Assembly (NCBI RefSeq): GCF_018614075.1
Contig: NZ_JAGGOZ010000006.1
Span: 1-44,864 of the forward strand
Origin: Streptomyces sp. ISL-94
Lineage (GTDB): Bacteria; Actinomycetota; Actinomycetes; Streptomycetales; Streptomycetaceae
DNA: 44,864 nucleotides
Direction of reading: 5' to 3'
The notes under the pieces are model-generated. The model saw only the letters and a list, made by a program, of their open reading frames with translations. It made no database searches and was not told where the DNA came from. Below are positions 27,101 through 33,396 of the stretch, one piece after another (position 1 is the stretch's first letter; the number at the start of each line of letters is the position of its first letter). The position numbers and the translations under genes are program-made.

Positions 27101-27720
27101 TAGGCGGCCAGGGCTTCGGCCGGGCGGCCCGCGTCGCGGAGGGCCTGGACGCGCAGGGCCTGGAGGGGCTCGTCCAGCGGGTGCTGCGCGCACAGCGCGG
27201 TCAGCTCCGGCAGTGCCTGCCCGGCTTCGCCCAGGGCCAGGGCCGCCGCGAGCCGGCCCCGGCGCGCGTCCGCCCGTACGGCATCCCAGCGCGCGGCCTC
27301 CGCGGACCGGTCCGGGAGGTCCGCCAGCGCGGGCCCGCGCCACAGGGCGAGGGCCTCGTCGTACAGGGCGGCCGCCCGGGCCGGGTCCGGCGCCCCGCCC
27401 GCGGCCCGGGCCAGCCGCTCGAAGCGGTACAGGTCGATGTCCTCCCGCTCGGCGGCCAGCAGGTAGCCGCCCTCCGCGGAGCGCACGGCCTCGTGCCCCA
27501 GCGCCCGCCGCAGCCGCGCGACCAGCGCCTGCAGGGCGGCCACCGCGTCGGCCGGCGGGTCCGCGTCCCACACCTCGGCGACCAGCAGGTGCGCCGGAAC
27601 CGCCCGCCCCGGCCGCAGCGCGAGCGCCGTCAGCAGCGCCCGCAGGCGCGCTCCGCCGACGGCGACGGGGGTCCCGTCGTCGCACATGGCCTGGGTGGTG
27701 CCGAGAATCGCGTAGCGCAC
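24145..27720 (-). CDS. Large SARP/AfsR-like regulator (winged helix, BTAD, NB-ARC, TPR)
   Basis: A 1191-residue protein. Order of domains: OmpR-like winged helix (1-95), bacterial transcriptional activation domain (about 98-245), a Pro/Ala/Gly-rich linker with AAEP and GGPGA repeats (about 245-355), an NB-ARC-type ATPase (Walker A GPGGAGKTR near 385-393; LLLLDNCEH; TSREPLGVPGE) and C-terminal TPR-like helices. This is the AfsR-style plan, where ATP or partner signals act on promoter binding. The start is GTG at 27720 with AGGGA about 11 bases upstream. It is convergent with the DrrAB genes and divergent from the M50 protease gene. Its target genes are unknown; no typical SARP direct-repeat site was recognised. 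Confidence 0.9.
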   Translation of the reverse strand: MRYAILGTTQAMCDDGTPVAVGGARLRALLTALALRPGRAVPAHLLVAEVWDADPPADAVAALQALVARLRRALGHEAVRSAEGGYLLAAEREDIDLYRFERLARAAGGAPDPARAAALYDEALALWRGPALADLPDRSAEAARWDAVRADARRGRLAAALALGEAGQALPELTALCAQHPLDEPLQALRVQALRDAGRPAEALAAYDAVRRDLAARLGTDPGPALRALHAGLLSPPEPGRYPAAAEPAAEPAAEPAAEPAAEPDAQSDAPSPGAAGSPARPVQASAAPAGPAARWAGAQPPAGGPGAGGPGAGGPGAGGRPARPGQDAGGHAGASGGPGVYPSSAPGGPWRGNLRARLTTFVGREQDIRVIGEDLGRARLVTLLGPGGAGKTRLSQEAAEAHAAGGWPDGVWLVELAPVDDPEDVPEAVLAALGARETKLRGAAAEELRALTDRTGDDPVERLVEHAARRRMLLLLDNCEHVIGAAAELAEEVLARCPGVQILATSREPLGVPGESLRPVEPLPDPVALRLLADRGAAARPGFSTDDDPAACAEICRRLDGLPLAIELAAARLRLLTPRQIADRLDDRFRLLTSGSRTVLPRQQTLRAVVDWSWDLLDEPERRVLRRLSVFAGGCDLAAAEAVCANETGLDVADTLGSLVDKSLVVAAPGPDGSGMRYRLLETVAEYAAERLAEAGGDRADTERRHLVHYRELARTCEPLLRGHGQRAAVDRLAAEYENLRTALRRAVAARETDEVLCLIHSLAWYWHMHDLRAESRHWSEAAAALGPDPFAPPVVPAEPVYERLVDTPPPYSGELLTEAWRAVHLVRLASRDQTNTNWNTPEVRARIDGVLTAYRPGLPQTCRTTSALWIYAVMIAGDPRLLQRAVDATVDTARELGYGWELASALQLRANILANRADWAGDASRDADESHALFRELGDDWGCAEALSARAESREKRGEYALAAQDFRAAIEHAERLGAKAQVTVLRVRMAGTLSENGRMEEAEKILSEIVATEQQYGNEALPAARMFLAGILGRTGRIDEARAQIRLLREEFAFGAYAVFEVFLLATMAWLDNQDGRYEDALVLVREATAAAQDPLAVMVAPQLPAVFLLTAAVSLASPGGPRRVYDAARLVGAYRAHLPPGHVMVTVERADAARAEELARAALGGAGYEAAYAEGGGLTLDEAAALV
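26761..26988 (-). repeat. Two short in-frame repeat tracts in the regulator linker
   Basis: A 15-bp unit (GCCGCCCGCGCCGGG) is repeated three times from 26761, encoding Gly/Pro/Ala, and a 12-bp unit (GGGCTCGGCGGC, or CAGC-ended) is repeated five times at 26929-26988, encoding AAEP or SEP-like units. Both keep frame. They make a flexible spacer between the DNA-binding and ATPase halves. Confidence 0.85.
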
Positions 27721-27781
27721 CGGCCCATTGTCCCTGGTAGCCGTGCCCGACCCCGCCCCCTTTTACGGCCCCGGGCCGGGA

Positions 27782-27787
27782 TAGGTT
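27782..27787 (+). promoter_or_regulatory. -10 element TAGGTT for a leaderless M50-protease transcript
   Basis: TAGGTT (TANNNT) is followed by seven bases and then the ATG at 27795. No convincing ribosome binding site exists. A weak -35-like TTTTAC lies 15 bases further upstream. Confidence 0.4.
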
Positions 27788-27794
27788 TCGCCGC

Positions 27795-28595
27795 ATGGGT
27801 CACCAGGGCAGCCGCGGCGAGCGGCAGATCAGTTCCGTATTCCTCGGCATCGCCGCCGTCATGGCGGTCACCGGCTGGGCCGTGTGGACGGGGTACTCGA
27901 CGAGCACCGGGCTCGCGGTGTTCCTCTTCGTGACCTCGGCGTGGATCGTCTCCCTCTGCCTCCACGAGTACGCGCACGCCCGCACCGCGCTGCACAGCGG
28001 CGACCTGACGGTCGGCGCCAAGGGCTACCTGACGCTGAATCCCCTCAAGTACACGCACGCGCTGCTCAGCATCATCCTGCCGGTGCTCTTCGTGATCCTG
28101 GGCGGTCTCGGCCTGCCCGGCGGCGCCGTGTACATCGAGCGCGACCGGATCCAGGGCCGCTGGAAGCACAGCCTCATCTCGGCGGCGGGCCCGCTGACGA
28201 ACGTGGCCTTCGCCGTCGTGTGCACGGCCCCGTTCTGGCTGGATGCCCTCGACGGCGTCCCGCAGGCCTTCCGCTTCGCGCTCGCCTTCCTCGCCCTGCT
28301 CCAGGTCTCGGCGGCGATCTTGAACTTCCTGCCGGTACCGGGCCTCGACGGCTATGGGGTGATCGAGCCCTGGCTGTCGTACCGGGTCCGCCGCGAGGTG
28401 GCGCCGCTGGCGCCGTTCGGCCTGATCGCGGTCTTCGCGCTGCTCTGGATCCCGGAGGTCAACGCGTTCTTCTTCGACGTGGTGCGCGACGTGCTGTCCG
28501 GACTGGGCGTGTCCGACCTGGAGACGTACTGCGGCCGCGACCTCTACCGCTTCTGGCAGGACTCCGACGGCTTCTGCGCGATCCCGGAGTCCTAG
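27795..28595 (+). CDS. Site-2-protease-like M50 membrane metallopeptidase
   Basis: A 266-residue polytopic protein. The zinc motif HEYAH is at residues 57-61 within a helix, and the third-ligand motif NFLPVPGLDGYG is at 177-188; these are the M50 signatures, and both are intact. About six membrane segments are visible. There is no PDZ or CBS domain, so it belongs to the small-core group. The substrate is unknown; family members cut membrane-bound anti-sigma factors or other single-pass proteins. It is divergent from the large regulator, with only 74 bases between starts, so the two may share promoter DNA. Confidence 0.88.
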   Translation: MGHQGSRGERQISSVFLGIAAVMAVTGWAVWTGYSTSTGLAVFLFVTSAWIVSLCLHEYAHARTALHSGDLTVGAKGYLTLNPLKYTHALLSIILPVLFVILGGLGLPGGAVYIERDRIQGRWKHSLISAAGPLTNVAFAVVCTAPFWLDALDGVPQAFRFALAFLALLQVSAAILNFLPVPGLDGYGVIEPWLSYRVRREVAPLAPFGLIAVFALLWIPEVNAFFFDVVRDVLSGLGVSDLETYCGRDLYRFWQDSDGFCAIPES

Positions 28596-28613
28596 TGCTG
28601 TGGCCCAAGGCCC

Positions 28614-28808
28614 CTAAGCGGTCGTGTCCTGCCCGGCGGCGGCCTTCTCTGCCTTCGCCTTGCGGATGTAGTACCAGGCCATGTTGGACGTGAGGCCCGC
28701 CAGCAGCACCCAGACGATCCCGAGGAAGCTGCCCTGCACGAAGGCGACGACGGCCGCGGCCACCGCCAGAACGCAGACGACAACGGCGAAGACGGCAAGG
28801 CGGGGCAT
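28614..28808 (-). CDS. Small two-helix membrane protein
   Basis: A 64-residue protein with two hydrophobic helices (about 4-24 and 29-47) and a basic, then polar, tail (YYIRKAKAEKAAAG). It has a good ribosome binding site, GAGGAG 8 bases before the ATG. No family is recognised. It lies downstream of the F420-oxidoreductase gene on the same strand but is separated from it by a hairpin. It is convergent with the M50 gene. Confidence 0.7.
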   Translation of the reverse strand: MPRLAVFAVVVCVLAVAAAVVAFVQGSFLGIVWVLLAGLTSNMAWYYIRKAKAEKAAAGQDTTA

Positions 28809-28822
28809 GGGAAGAGCTCCTC

Positions 28823-28860
28823 GGGGACACGAAGCGGGGTCGAGCCCCTCCAGTGTCCCC
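28823..28860. terminator. Nested hairpin after the F420 oxidoreductase gene
   Basis: GGGGACAC and GTGTCCCC are perfect eight-base arms. Inside, GGGG and CCCC form a second stem. It lies between two minus-strand genes, 38 bases beyond the stop of the upstream one, and just before the ribosome binding site of the small membrane protein gene. Confidence 0.65.
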
Positions 28861-28898
28861 CATGCCCCGCAGTGCTCCCGTAAAGACGCCGACGAGAC

Positions 28899-29615
28899 TC
28901 AGACGTCCGTGAGGCGCAGGCCCGCGTGGGCCTTGTAGCGGCGGTTGGTCGAGATCAGGTTCGCGACCAGCGACTCGACCTGGTGGGCGTTGCGCAGGCG
29001 GCCGGCGAAGACCCCGCGCATGCCCGGGATGCGGGCGGCGAGGGCCTGGACGAGGTCGGTGTCCGCGCGGGCTTCGCCGAGGACCATCACGTCGGTGTCG
29101 ATCTCGTCGATCGACTCGTCCTGGAGGAGCACCGCCGAGAGGTGGTGGAAGGCCGCCGTGACGCGGGAGTCCGGGAGCAGGGCGGCGGCCTGCTGGGCGG
29201 CGCTGCCCTCCTCGACCCGGAGGGCGTAGGCGCCCTGCTTGTCGAAGCCCAGCGGGTTCACGCAGTCCACGACGAGCTTGCCGGCGAGGTCCTCGCGCAG
29301 CGCTTCGAGGGTCTTGGCGTGGCCCTCCCACGGCACCGCGATGATGACGATGTCGCTGCGGCGCGCGCACTCGGCGTTGTCGGCGCCCTCCACGCCGAGG
29401 CCCAGTTCCTCCGCGGCCGTGCGGGCGCGGTCGGCGGCGCGGGAGCCGATGATCACCTTCTGTCCCGCGCGGGCGAGCCGGTAGGCCAGGCCGCGGCCCT
29501 GGTCGCCGGTGCCGCCGAGGACGCCGACGACGAGGCCGGAGACGTCCGGGAGGTCCCACGGGTCCTTGGCCGGTGCCTTCGCGGGGAGCTGCTGCGTGCT
29601 GTCTGTGGAGGTCAT
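28899..29615 (-). CDS. npdG: F420:NADPH oxidoreductase (NADPH-dependent F420 reductase)
   Basis: A 238-residue protein with an N-terminal extension of about 30 residues, then the nucleotide-binding strand VVGVLGGTGDQGRGLAYRLA and SRAADRAR for NADPH 2'-phosphate recognition. VVDCVNPLGF and AFHHLSAVLL further match the FNO/NpdG family, which moves hydride between NADPH and coenzyme F420. That fits Streptomyces, which makes F420. There is no Shine-Dalgarno sequence; a -10-like TACCCT seven bases upstream of the ATG suggests a leaderless message. It is divergent from an unknown gene, with 94 bases between starts. Confidence 0.9.
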   Translation of the reverse strand: MTSTDSTQQLPAKAPAKDPWDLPDVSGLVVGVLGGTGDQGRGLAYRLARAGQKVIIGSRAADRARTAAEELGLGVEGADNAECARRSDIVIIAVPWEGHAKTLEALREDLAGKLVVDCVNPLGFDKQGAYALRVEEGSAAQQAAALLPDSRVTAAFHHLSAVLLQDESIDEIDTDVMVLGEARADTDLVQALAARIPGMRGVFAGRLRNAHQVESLVANLISTNRRYKAHAGLRLTDV

Positions 29616-29622
29616 GGGGGCG

Positions 29623-29628
29623 AGGGTA
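29623..29628 (-). promoter_or_regulatory. -10 element TACCCT for a leaderless npdG transcript
   Basis: On the minus strand TACCCT is followed by seven bases (CGCCCCC) and the ATG. A weak TTCGGC lies 17 bases further upstream as a possible -35. Confidence 0.45.
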
Positions 29629-29709
29629 GCCCCGAGATCCACAGAGCCGAATGGGGTGGGCCGGAGGGAACCGCTCCCCTGTGTCCTTTCCATACGGCAG
29701 GATGCCGAT

Positions 29710-30315
29710 GTGGATGCCGTGAGAGTCGCGCTGCTGCGCGAGGTCCTCGCCGGTACGCAGTGGCCGGGCGCCGCGCGCCGGTTCGCCGGGGCGCTGCGGC
29801 GCTCGGTCGTACCGGCCGGCGGGAACCTGCTGCTGGTGGGGACCGAGCAGTACGAGCCCTGGCATCTGGCGGCGCACCTGGTGGACGAGGCCGCCTGGTC
29901 GGGGCTGCCGGAGCTGGCGCCCACGCTCGTACGCCACCACGTGCTGCCCGGGGAACCGCCGCACCTCTCGGTGGGGCTCGGCAGGCTGGAGGCGGCCCGG
30001 CGCGGGCACACGCTGCTGGTGGTGGCTCCGGAGGAACCGGGCGCAGGACTGCTGGAGCGGGTGCACGACGCCCGGCGCGCGGGGGCGACCGTACTGTCGC
30101 TGGACGGCGGGGATCCGGATCTGCGGACGCTCGCGCACGACGCGCTGTCGGTGGCGGAGGGAACCGCCGAGCTGGACCTGGACACCGTGCAGCACCTGGT
30201 CAGCGCGGCGGCCGGGGAGAACAGCCTGCCGGTGCAGCGCGGGCCGCGCCGCTTCCGGGACCGGCTGGCGCGGCTGGCCGATCAGCTGACCGCCCCGCCG
30301 CCCAGTCGCTGGTAG
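29710..30315 (+). CDS. Conserved-looking protein of unknown function
   Basis: A 201-residue soluble protein starting at GTG 29710, with AGGAT 6 bases before it. It is Leu/Arg/Ala-rich, with no membrane helix or signal. Visible landmarks are [36 protein letters not shown], a histidine pair (VRHHVLPG) and a basic tail. Sequence such as [10 protein letters not shown] and VLSLDGGD hints at alternating strands and helices, perhaps a Rossmann-like domain of SIS or RES type, but I do not recognise the family. It is divergent from npdG and convergent with the 78-residue gene at 30371-30607. Confidence 0.7.
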   Translation: MDAVRVALLREVLAGTQWPGAARRFAGALRRSVVPAGGNLLLVGTEQYEPWHLAAHLVDEAAWSGLPELAPTLVRHHVLPGEPPHLSVGLGRLEAARRGHTLLVVAPEEPGAGLLERVHDARRAGATVLSLDGGDPDLRTLAHDALSVAEGTAELDLDTVQHLVSAAAGENSLPVQRGPRRFRDRLARLADQLTAPPPSRW

Positions 30316-30326
30316 GGAGCCAGTAC

Positions 30327-30354
30327 GAGCCGGCAGGGACCAGGAGCCCGGCTC
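30327..30354. terminator. Hairpin between converging unknown genes
   Basis: GAGCCGG and CCGGCTC are inverted seven-base arms with a 14-base loop, 12 bases after one stop and 17 before the other. Confidence 0.5.
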
Positions 30355-30370
30355 TACGCGGCCCGGGGCC

Positions 30371-30607
30371 CTACGGCGTCGTGCCTTCCTCGCCCTCGCG
30401 GGTCTTGTCGTTCCACTTCGGGTCGCTCTGCCATTCGAGGTTGCGTTCCTCCGCCGTCTCCATGGCGTGGGCCGCCTCCGCCGGCGTCCCGTAAGGGCCG
30501 AAACGATCCTTCGCCGGACACTCCGGGCCTTCTTCGACCTTCTTGTGGACCAGGCAGTAGAACCACTCGCCGGGTTTGCCCACCTGGCGCTTCTTGAACA
30601 GGGCCAT
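30371..30607 (-). CDS. Small Cys-containing protein of unknown function
   Basis: A 78-residue charged protein. It opens with a basic stretch ([17 protein letters not shown]), has two cysteines (FYC and PEC), the segment [11 protein letters not shown] and a Trp-rich, acidic end ([11 protein letters not shown]). There is no signal or membrane segment. AGGAG lies about 10 bases before the ATG, so it is probably expressed. No family is recognised. The map gene is divergent, 72 bases away. Confidence 0.65.
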   Translation of the reverse strand: MALFKKRQVGKPGEWFYCLVHKKVEEGPECPAKDRFGPYGTPAEAAHAMETAEERNLEWQSDPKWNDKTREGEEGTTP

Positions 30608-30666
30608 CGCTGTCGGGCTCCTCTCGATACCGCTCTATGCCGCCATGCTGCCCCATCCCCGCTGGA

Positions 30667-30672
30667 TACACT
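30667..30672 (+). promoter_or_regulatory. -10 element TACACT for a leaderless map transcript
   Basis: TACACT is followed by seven bases and the ATG at 30680, the same arrangement as at nadE. There is no ribosome binding site. Confidence 0.5.
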
Positions 30673-30679
30673 CGCTTGC

Positions 30680-31537
30680 ATGTCTGGCCAGTCGCTGCTC
30701 GTACCAGGCGAGCTTTCTCCCGTCCGTTCCGTTCCCGGAAACATCCGCCGGCCCGAGTACGTGGGCAAGTCCGCGCCCACGCCGTACACCGGACCGGAGG
30801 TGCAGTCGGCCGAGACCATCGAGGCCATGCGCATCGCCGGCCGCATCGCCGCACAGGCGATGGAAGAGGCCGCCAAGCTGATCGCCCCGGGGGTGACCAC
30901 CGACGAGCTGGACCGGGTCGCGCACGAGTACATGTGCGACCACGGCGCCTACCCGTCGACGCTGGGCTACCGGGGCTTCCCGAAGTCCCTCTGCTCCTCG
31001 GTCAACGAGGTCATCTGTCACGGCATCCCCGATTCCACCGTCCTGCGCGACGGCGACATCGTGAACCTCGACGTGACCGCGTACATCGGCGGGGTCCACG
31101 GCGACAACAACGCCACCTACCTGTGCGGGGAGGTGGACGAGGAGTCGCGGCTGCTGGTGGAGCGGACGCGCGAGGCGCTGAACCGGGCCGTCAAGGCCGT
31201 CAAGCCGGGCCGCCAGATCAACATCATCGGCCGGGTCATCGAGTCGTACGCGAAGCGCTTCGGCTACGGGGTGGTCCGGGACTTCACCGGCCACGGCATC
31301 AATTCGTCCTTCCACTCCGGCCTGATCATCCCGCACTACGACAGCCCGCACGCCACCAGCGTCATCGAGCCCGGGATGACCTTCACCATCGAGCCGATGC
31401 TGACCCTGGGCACCCACGAGTACGACATGTGGGGGGACGGCTGGACGGTCGTCACGAAGGACCGCAAGCGGACCGCGCAGTTCGAGCACACGCTGGTGGT
31501 GACGGACAGCGGGGCGGAGATCCTGACCCTGCCGTAG
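30680..31537 (+). CDS. map: Type I methionine aminopeptidase
   Basis: A 285-residue enzyme that removes the initiator methionine. It has an N-terminal Pro-rich extension (about 1-45, [16 protein letters not shown]) as in the mycobacterial MetAP1c type, then the pita-bread fold. Metal ligands are visible in [19 protein letters not shown] (two Asp), [10 protein letters not shown] (His), FTIEPML (Glu) and AQFEHTLVV (Glu). All five are kept. The start lacks a Shine-Dalgarno sequence and follows a TACACT -10 by seven bases, so a leaderless mRNA is likely. A hairpin with seven U residues follows the gene. Confidence 0.96.
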   Translation: MSGQSLLVPGELSPVRSVPGNIRRPEYVGKSAPTPYTGPEVQSAETIEAMRIAGRIAAQAMEEAAKLIAPGVTTDELDRVAHEYMCDHGAYPSTLGYRGFPKSLCSSVNEVICHGIPDSTVLRDGDIVNLDVTAYIGGVHGDNNATYLCGEVDEESRLLVERTREALNRAVKAVKPGRQINIIGRVIESYAKRFGYGVVRDFTGHGINSSFHSGLIIPHYDSPHATSVIEPGMTFTIEPMLTLGTHEYDMWGDGWTVVTKDRKRTAQFEHTLVVTDSGAEILTLP

Positions 31538-31539
31538 CT

Positions 31540-31563
31540 CCGTTGCGCCGGAACGGTTTTTTT
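31540..31563 (+). terminator. Rho-independent terminator of map with U-tract
   Basis: CCGTT and AACGG pair around a seven-base loop and are followed at once by seven T residues. True U-tracts are rare in this GC-rich DNA; this is the only one I noticed in the window. Confidence 0.85.
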
Positions 31564-31590
31564 ACCGACAACGCGTCGGGAACACATTGA

Positions 31591-31606
31591 CTTAGGTTTA
31601 CCTAAG
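31591..31606. promoter_or_regulatory. Iron-box-like palindrome in the heme oxygenase promoter
   Basis: CTTAGGT and ACCTAAG are perfect inverted seven-base arms two bases apart, overlapping the end of a -35-like TTGACT at 31587-31592. The half-sites TTAGGT/ACCTAA are those of DtxR/IdeR/DmdR iron regulators, but the normal 19-bp box has seven bases between them. Repression by an iron regulator is likely; the spacing leaves the exact protein open. Confidence 0.6.
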
Positions 31607-31667
31607 CAGGAGGATCGGGTGTGGCGGCGCTGCCGCCACGCCTGCTCCCCTTTCCTGGAGGTCCGTC

Positions 31668-32315
31668 TTGGACGCCTTCTCTACGGTCATTCGCGTCGCT
31701 TCGCACGAGCAGCACAGCGAGGCGGAGACGTCGACCTTCATGAGCGACCTGCTGGGCGGGCGGCTCGGCGTGGACGCGTACACGCGCTACACCGAGCAGC
31801 TGTGGTTCGTCTACCGGGCCTTGGAGGACGCGGCCGAGTCCCTCAAGGACGACCCGGTCGCCGGACCCTTCATCCGGCCCGAGCTGATGCGCGTCGCCGC
31901 GATCGAGCGGGACCTGGCGCACCTGATGGGGCCCGGCTGGCGCGGATGCGTGGCGGCGCTGCCCGCGACCGAGGCCTATGCCGCCCGGGTGGCCCGGTGC
32001 GCGGCCGAGTGGCCGGGCGGATACGTCGCCCACCACTACACGCGCTACCTGGGCGACCTCTCGGGCGGCCAGATCATCCGCGACAAGGCGGAGCGGACCT
32101 GGGGCTTCGAGCGCAAGGGCGACGGCGTCCGCTTCTACGTCTTCGCGGACATCTCCAATCCGGCGGCCTTCAAGCGGACCTACCGCGAGCTGCTCGACGC
32201 GATCGCCGCGGACGACCTGGAGAAGCAGCGCATCATCGACGAGTGCAAGCGCGCCTTCGACTTCAACGGCGCGGTCTTCCGCGAGCTGGGCGAGCAGTTC
32301 CGGCTCAGCGCGTAG
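31668..32315 (+). CDS. hmuO: Heme oxygenase
   Basis: A 215-residue HmuO-type enzyme that opens heme to biliverdin, CO and Fe2+. The proximal-His segment HEQHSEAETSTFM (probably His16) and the distal-helix motif YLGDLSGGQIIRD are intact. The start is TTG at 31668, chosen because GGAGG lies 6 bases before it. Upstream is an iron-box-like palindrome, so it should be induced by iron lack. No heme importer is in the window, but the remnant of a LAxTG wall protein lies 0.7 kb downstream, and the efe iron-uptake operon follows. It is convergent with a PhzF-like gene 29 bases away. Confidence 0.95.
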   Translation: MDAFSTVIRVASHEQHSEAETSTFMSDLLGGRLGVDAYTRYTEQLWFVYRALEDAAESLKDDPVAGPFIRPELMRVAAIERDLAHLMGPGWRGCVAALPATEAYAARVARCAAEWPGGYVAHHYTRYLGDLSGGQIIRDKAERTWGFERKGDGVRFYVFADISNPAAFKRTYRELLDAIAADDLEKQRIIDECKRAFDFNGAVFRELGEQFRLSA

Positions 32316-32344
32316 CCCGTACAGGGGTGCTTGAACGGGACCCG

Positions 32345-33010
32345 CTACGACAGGCCGCGGCCCGGGGCGAAGCGGACGCGGCCGCCGATCTCGACGGTGC
32401 CGTCGGGGCCGGGGGCCGTGAGGATCTGGGAGCCGGCGCCCTGGGTGATGTTCAGGGCGCGGTTCAGCTGGGCGGTCAGCAGGATCGCCGCCGAGCCGGT
32501 GGCCTCGTCCTCCGCGATGACCCCGTCGGCGCGGCGCGGAAAGCCGCGGGCCCGGATCCGGCCCGCGGCCTCGTCCTCCCAGGCCCAGGCGTACAGCCAG
32601 CCCTCGCCCGGCGGCGGGGCGGGCAGCGCCTCGACCTCGGCGACGCTCGCGTACTGCTCGGTGCGCTTGCCCTCGACCCACTCGGCGCGGGCCGTGATCC
32701 ACGTGAACTCCCCGTCGTCACGGGCCCATACGGATCCGGCCGGCGGCTGGAGCTCCTCGATGTCCAACAGCCAGGCGAGCCCGACCAGCGGGTGTCCGGC
32801 GAAGGCCATCCGCGTGCCGGGGGTGCGGATGTCGACGACCCCGCGCTCGGGGTCGTCGACGAACACCGTCTCGCTGTAGCCCAGTTCGGCGGCCAGCGCC
32901 TGCCGCGACGCGTCGTCGGGGCAGGTGCGGCCGTCGCGTACGACACCGAGCAGGTTGCCGAACCGGCCGTCGGCCGCGCAGAAGACCCTCAGGACGTCCA
33001 GATCGTTCAC
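32345..33010 (-). CDS. PhzF-family epimerase/isomerase-like protein (first copy)
   Basis: A 221-residue protein. LDVLRVFCAADGRFGNLLGVV at its start, GYSETVFVDD (with the conserved Glu of the family) and FAGHPLVGLAWLL are PhzF features. It is shorter than typical PhzF proteins (260-300), including the second copy at 37366-38238, and the middle region looks reduced. The GTG at 33010 is the likely start by homology, but it has no ribosome binding site. Function is unknown; family members isomerise small ring or amino acid substrates. Being opposite to heme oxygenase implies no shared pathway. Confidence 0.8.
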   Translation of the reverse strand: MNDLDVLRVFCAADGRFGNLLGVVRDGRTCPDDASRQALAAELGYSETVFVDDPERGVVDIRTPGTRMAFAGHPLVGLAWLLDIEELQPPAGSVWARDDGEFTWITARAEWVEGKRTEQYASVAEVEALPAPPPGEGWLYAWAWEDEAAGRIRARGFPRRADGVIAEDEATGSAAILLTAQLNRALNITQGAGSQILTAPGPDGTVEIGGRVRFAPGRGLS

Positions 33011-33029
33011 GCGGGCATTCAAGCACGGC

Positions 33030-33182
33030 TCAGCGCTGGGCCGTGCGCCACCTGCGGGCGAACCAGACCGCGCCCGCACCGGCCGCGATCGCCGGGCCGG
33101 AGATGGCGAGCAGGGCCCCGGCCGGGATATCGGCGCCGGTGGCGGCGAGGTTGCCGCCGCACCGCGGCGAAGACCGTCCCAC
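33030..33182 (-). pseudogene. Remnant C-terminus of a LAxTG-anchored cell-wall protein
   Basis: A 50-codon frame contains GGNLAATGADIPAG, then a hydrophobic stretch (ALLAISGPAIAAGAGAVWF), then ARRWRTAQR and stop. LAATG (33135-33149), helix and basic tail together form a complete sorting signal for class E sortases, which act on LAxTG in Streptomyces. No exported domain or signal peptide precedes it: the frame hits a stop at 33195-33197 and nothing coding is visible beyond. It is therefore most simply the surviving end of a deleted surface-protein gene. Its place beside heme oxygenase suggests a lost heme-binding (HtaA-like) protein; that last step is inference. Confidence 0.55.
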
Positions 33183-33330
33183 CGTACGGAACGGTCACTC
33201 CGGCTTGACCTCCGCTTGACCCGGCCATGGGGAAGCCGTGGAGGGCCCGTGACGGCGCCGTGTCCGGCGCGGGAAGGTGAGAGCTGAATCACTGGACGAG
33301 TGGGCATGGGTCAGGTAAGCCTCGGTTAAG
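33183..33330. other. Non-coding stretch before efeO, nothing else recognised
   Basis: Together with the remnant above, positions 33011-33396 hold no intact gene. TTGACC occurs twice near 33213-33233, but no -10 at the right distance follows. The part from 33311 contains the candidate iron boxes of the efe operon. Confidence 0.4.
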
Positions 33331-33349
33331 TTAGGTCCGCCTCACCGGC
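33331..33349 (+). promoter_or_regulatory. Candidate iron (DmdR/IdeR-type) box before efeO
   Basis: TTAGGTCCGCCTCACC fits the 19-bp actinobacterial iron box at about 13 positions: TTAGGT in the left half and CTCACC in the right. A weaker overlapping AGGTAAGCCT lies just upstream at 33313-33322. It is 48 bases before the efeO start, a normal place for iron repression. Confidence 0.5.
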
Positions 33350-33396
33350 CCTCCCCTCTGGGACGGGCCCGATTCGTCCGACGCCCAGGAGCCCGC

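Noticed and set aside
24091..27933. A 1280-residue plus-strand frame opposite the large regulator
   Set aside because: Composition is that of an antisense frame in GC-rich DNA, while the minus strand shows BTAD, Walker and TPR motifs.
33019..33228. The 69-residue minus-strand frame overlapping the sorting-signal remnant
   Set aside because: Arg/Gly-rich with no feature; the neighbouring frame encodes the LAATG signal with a proper helix and tail.
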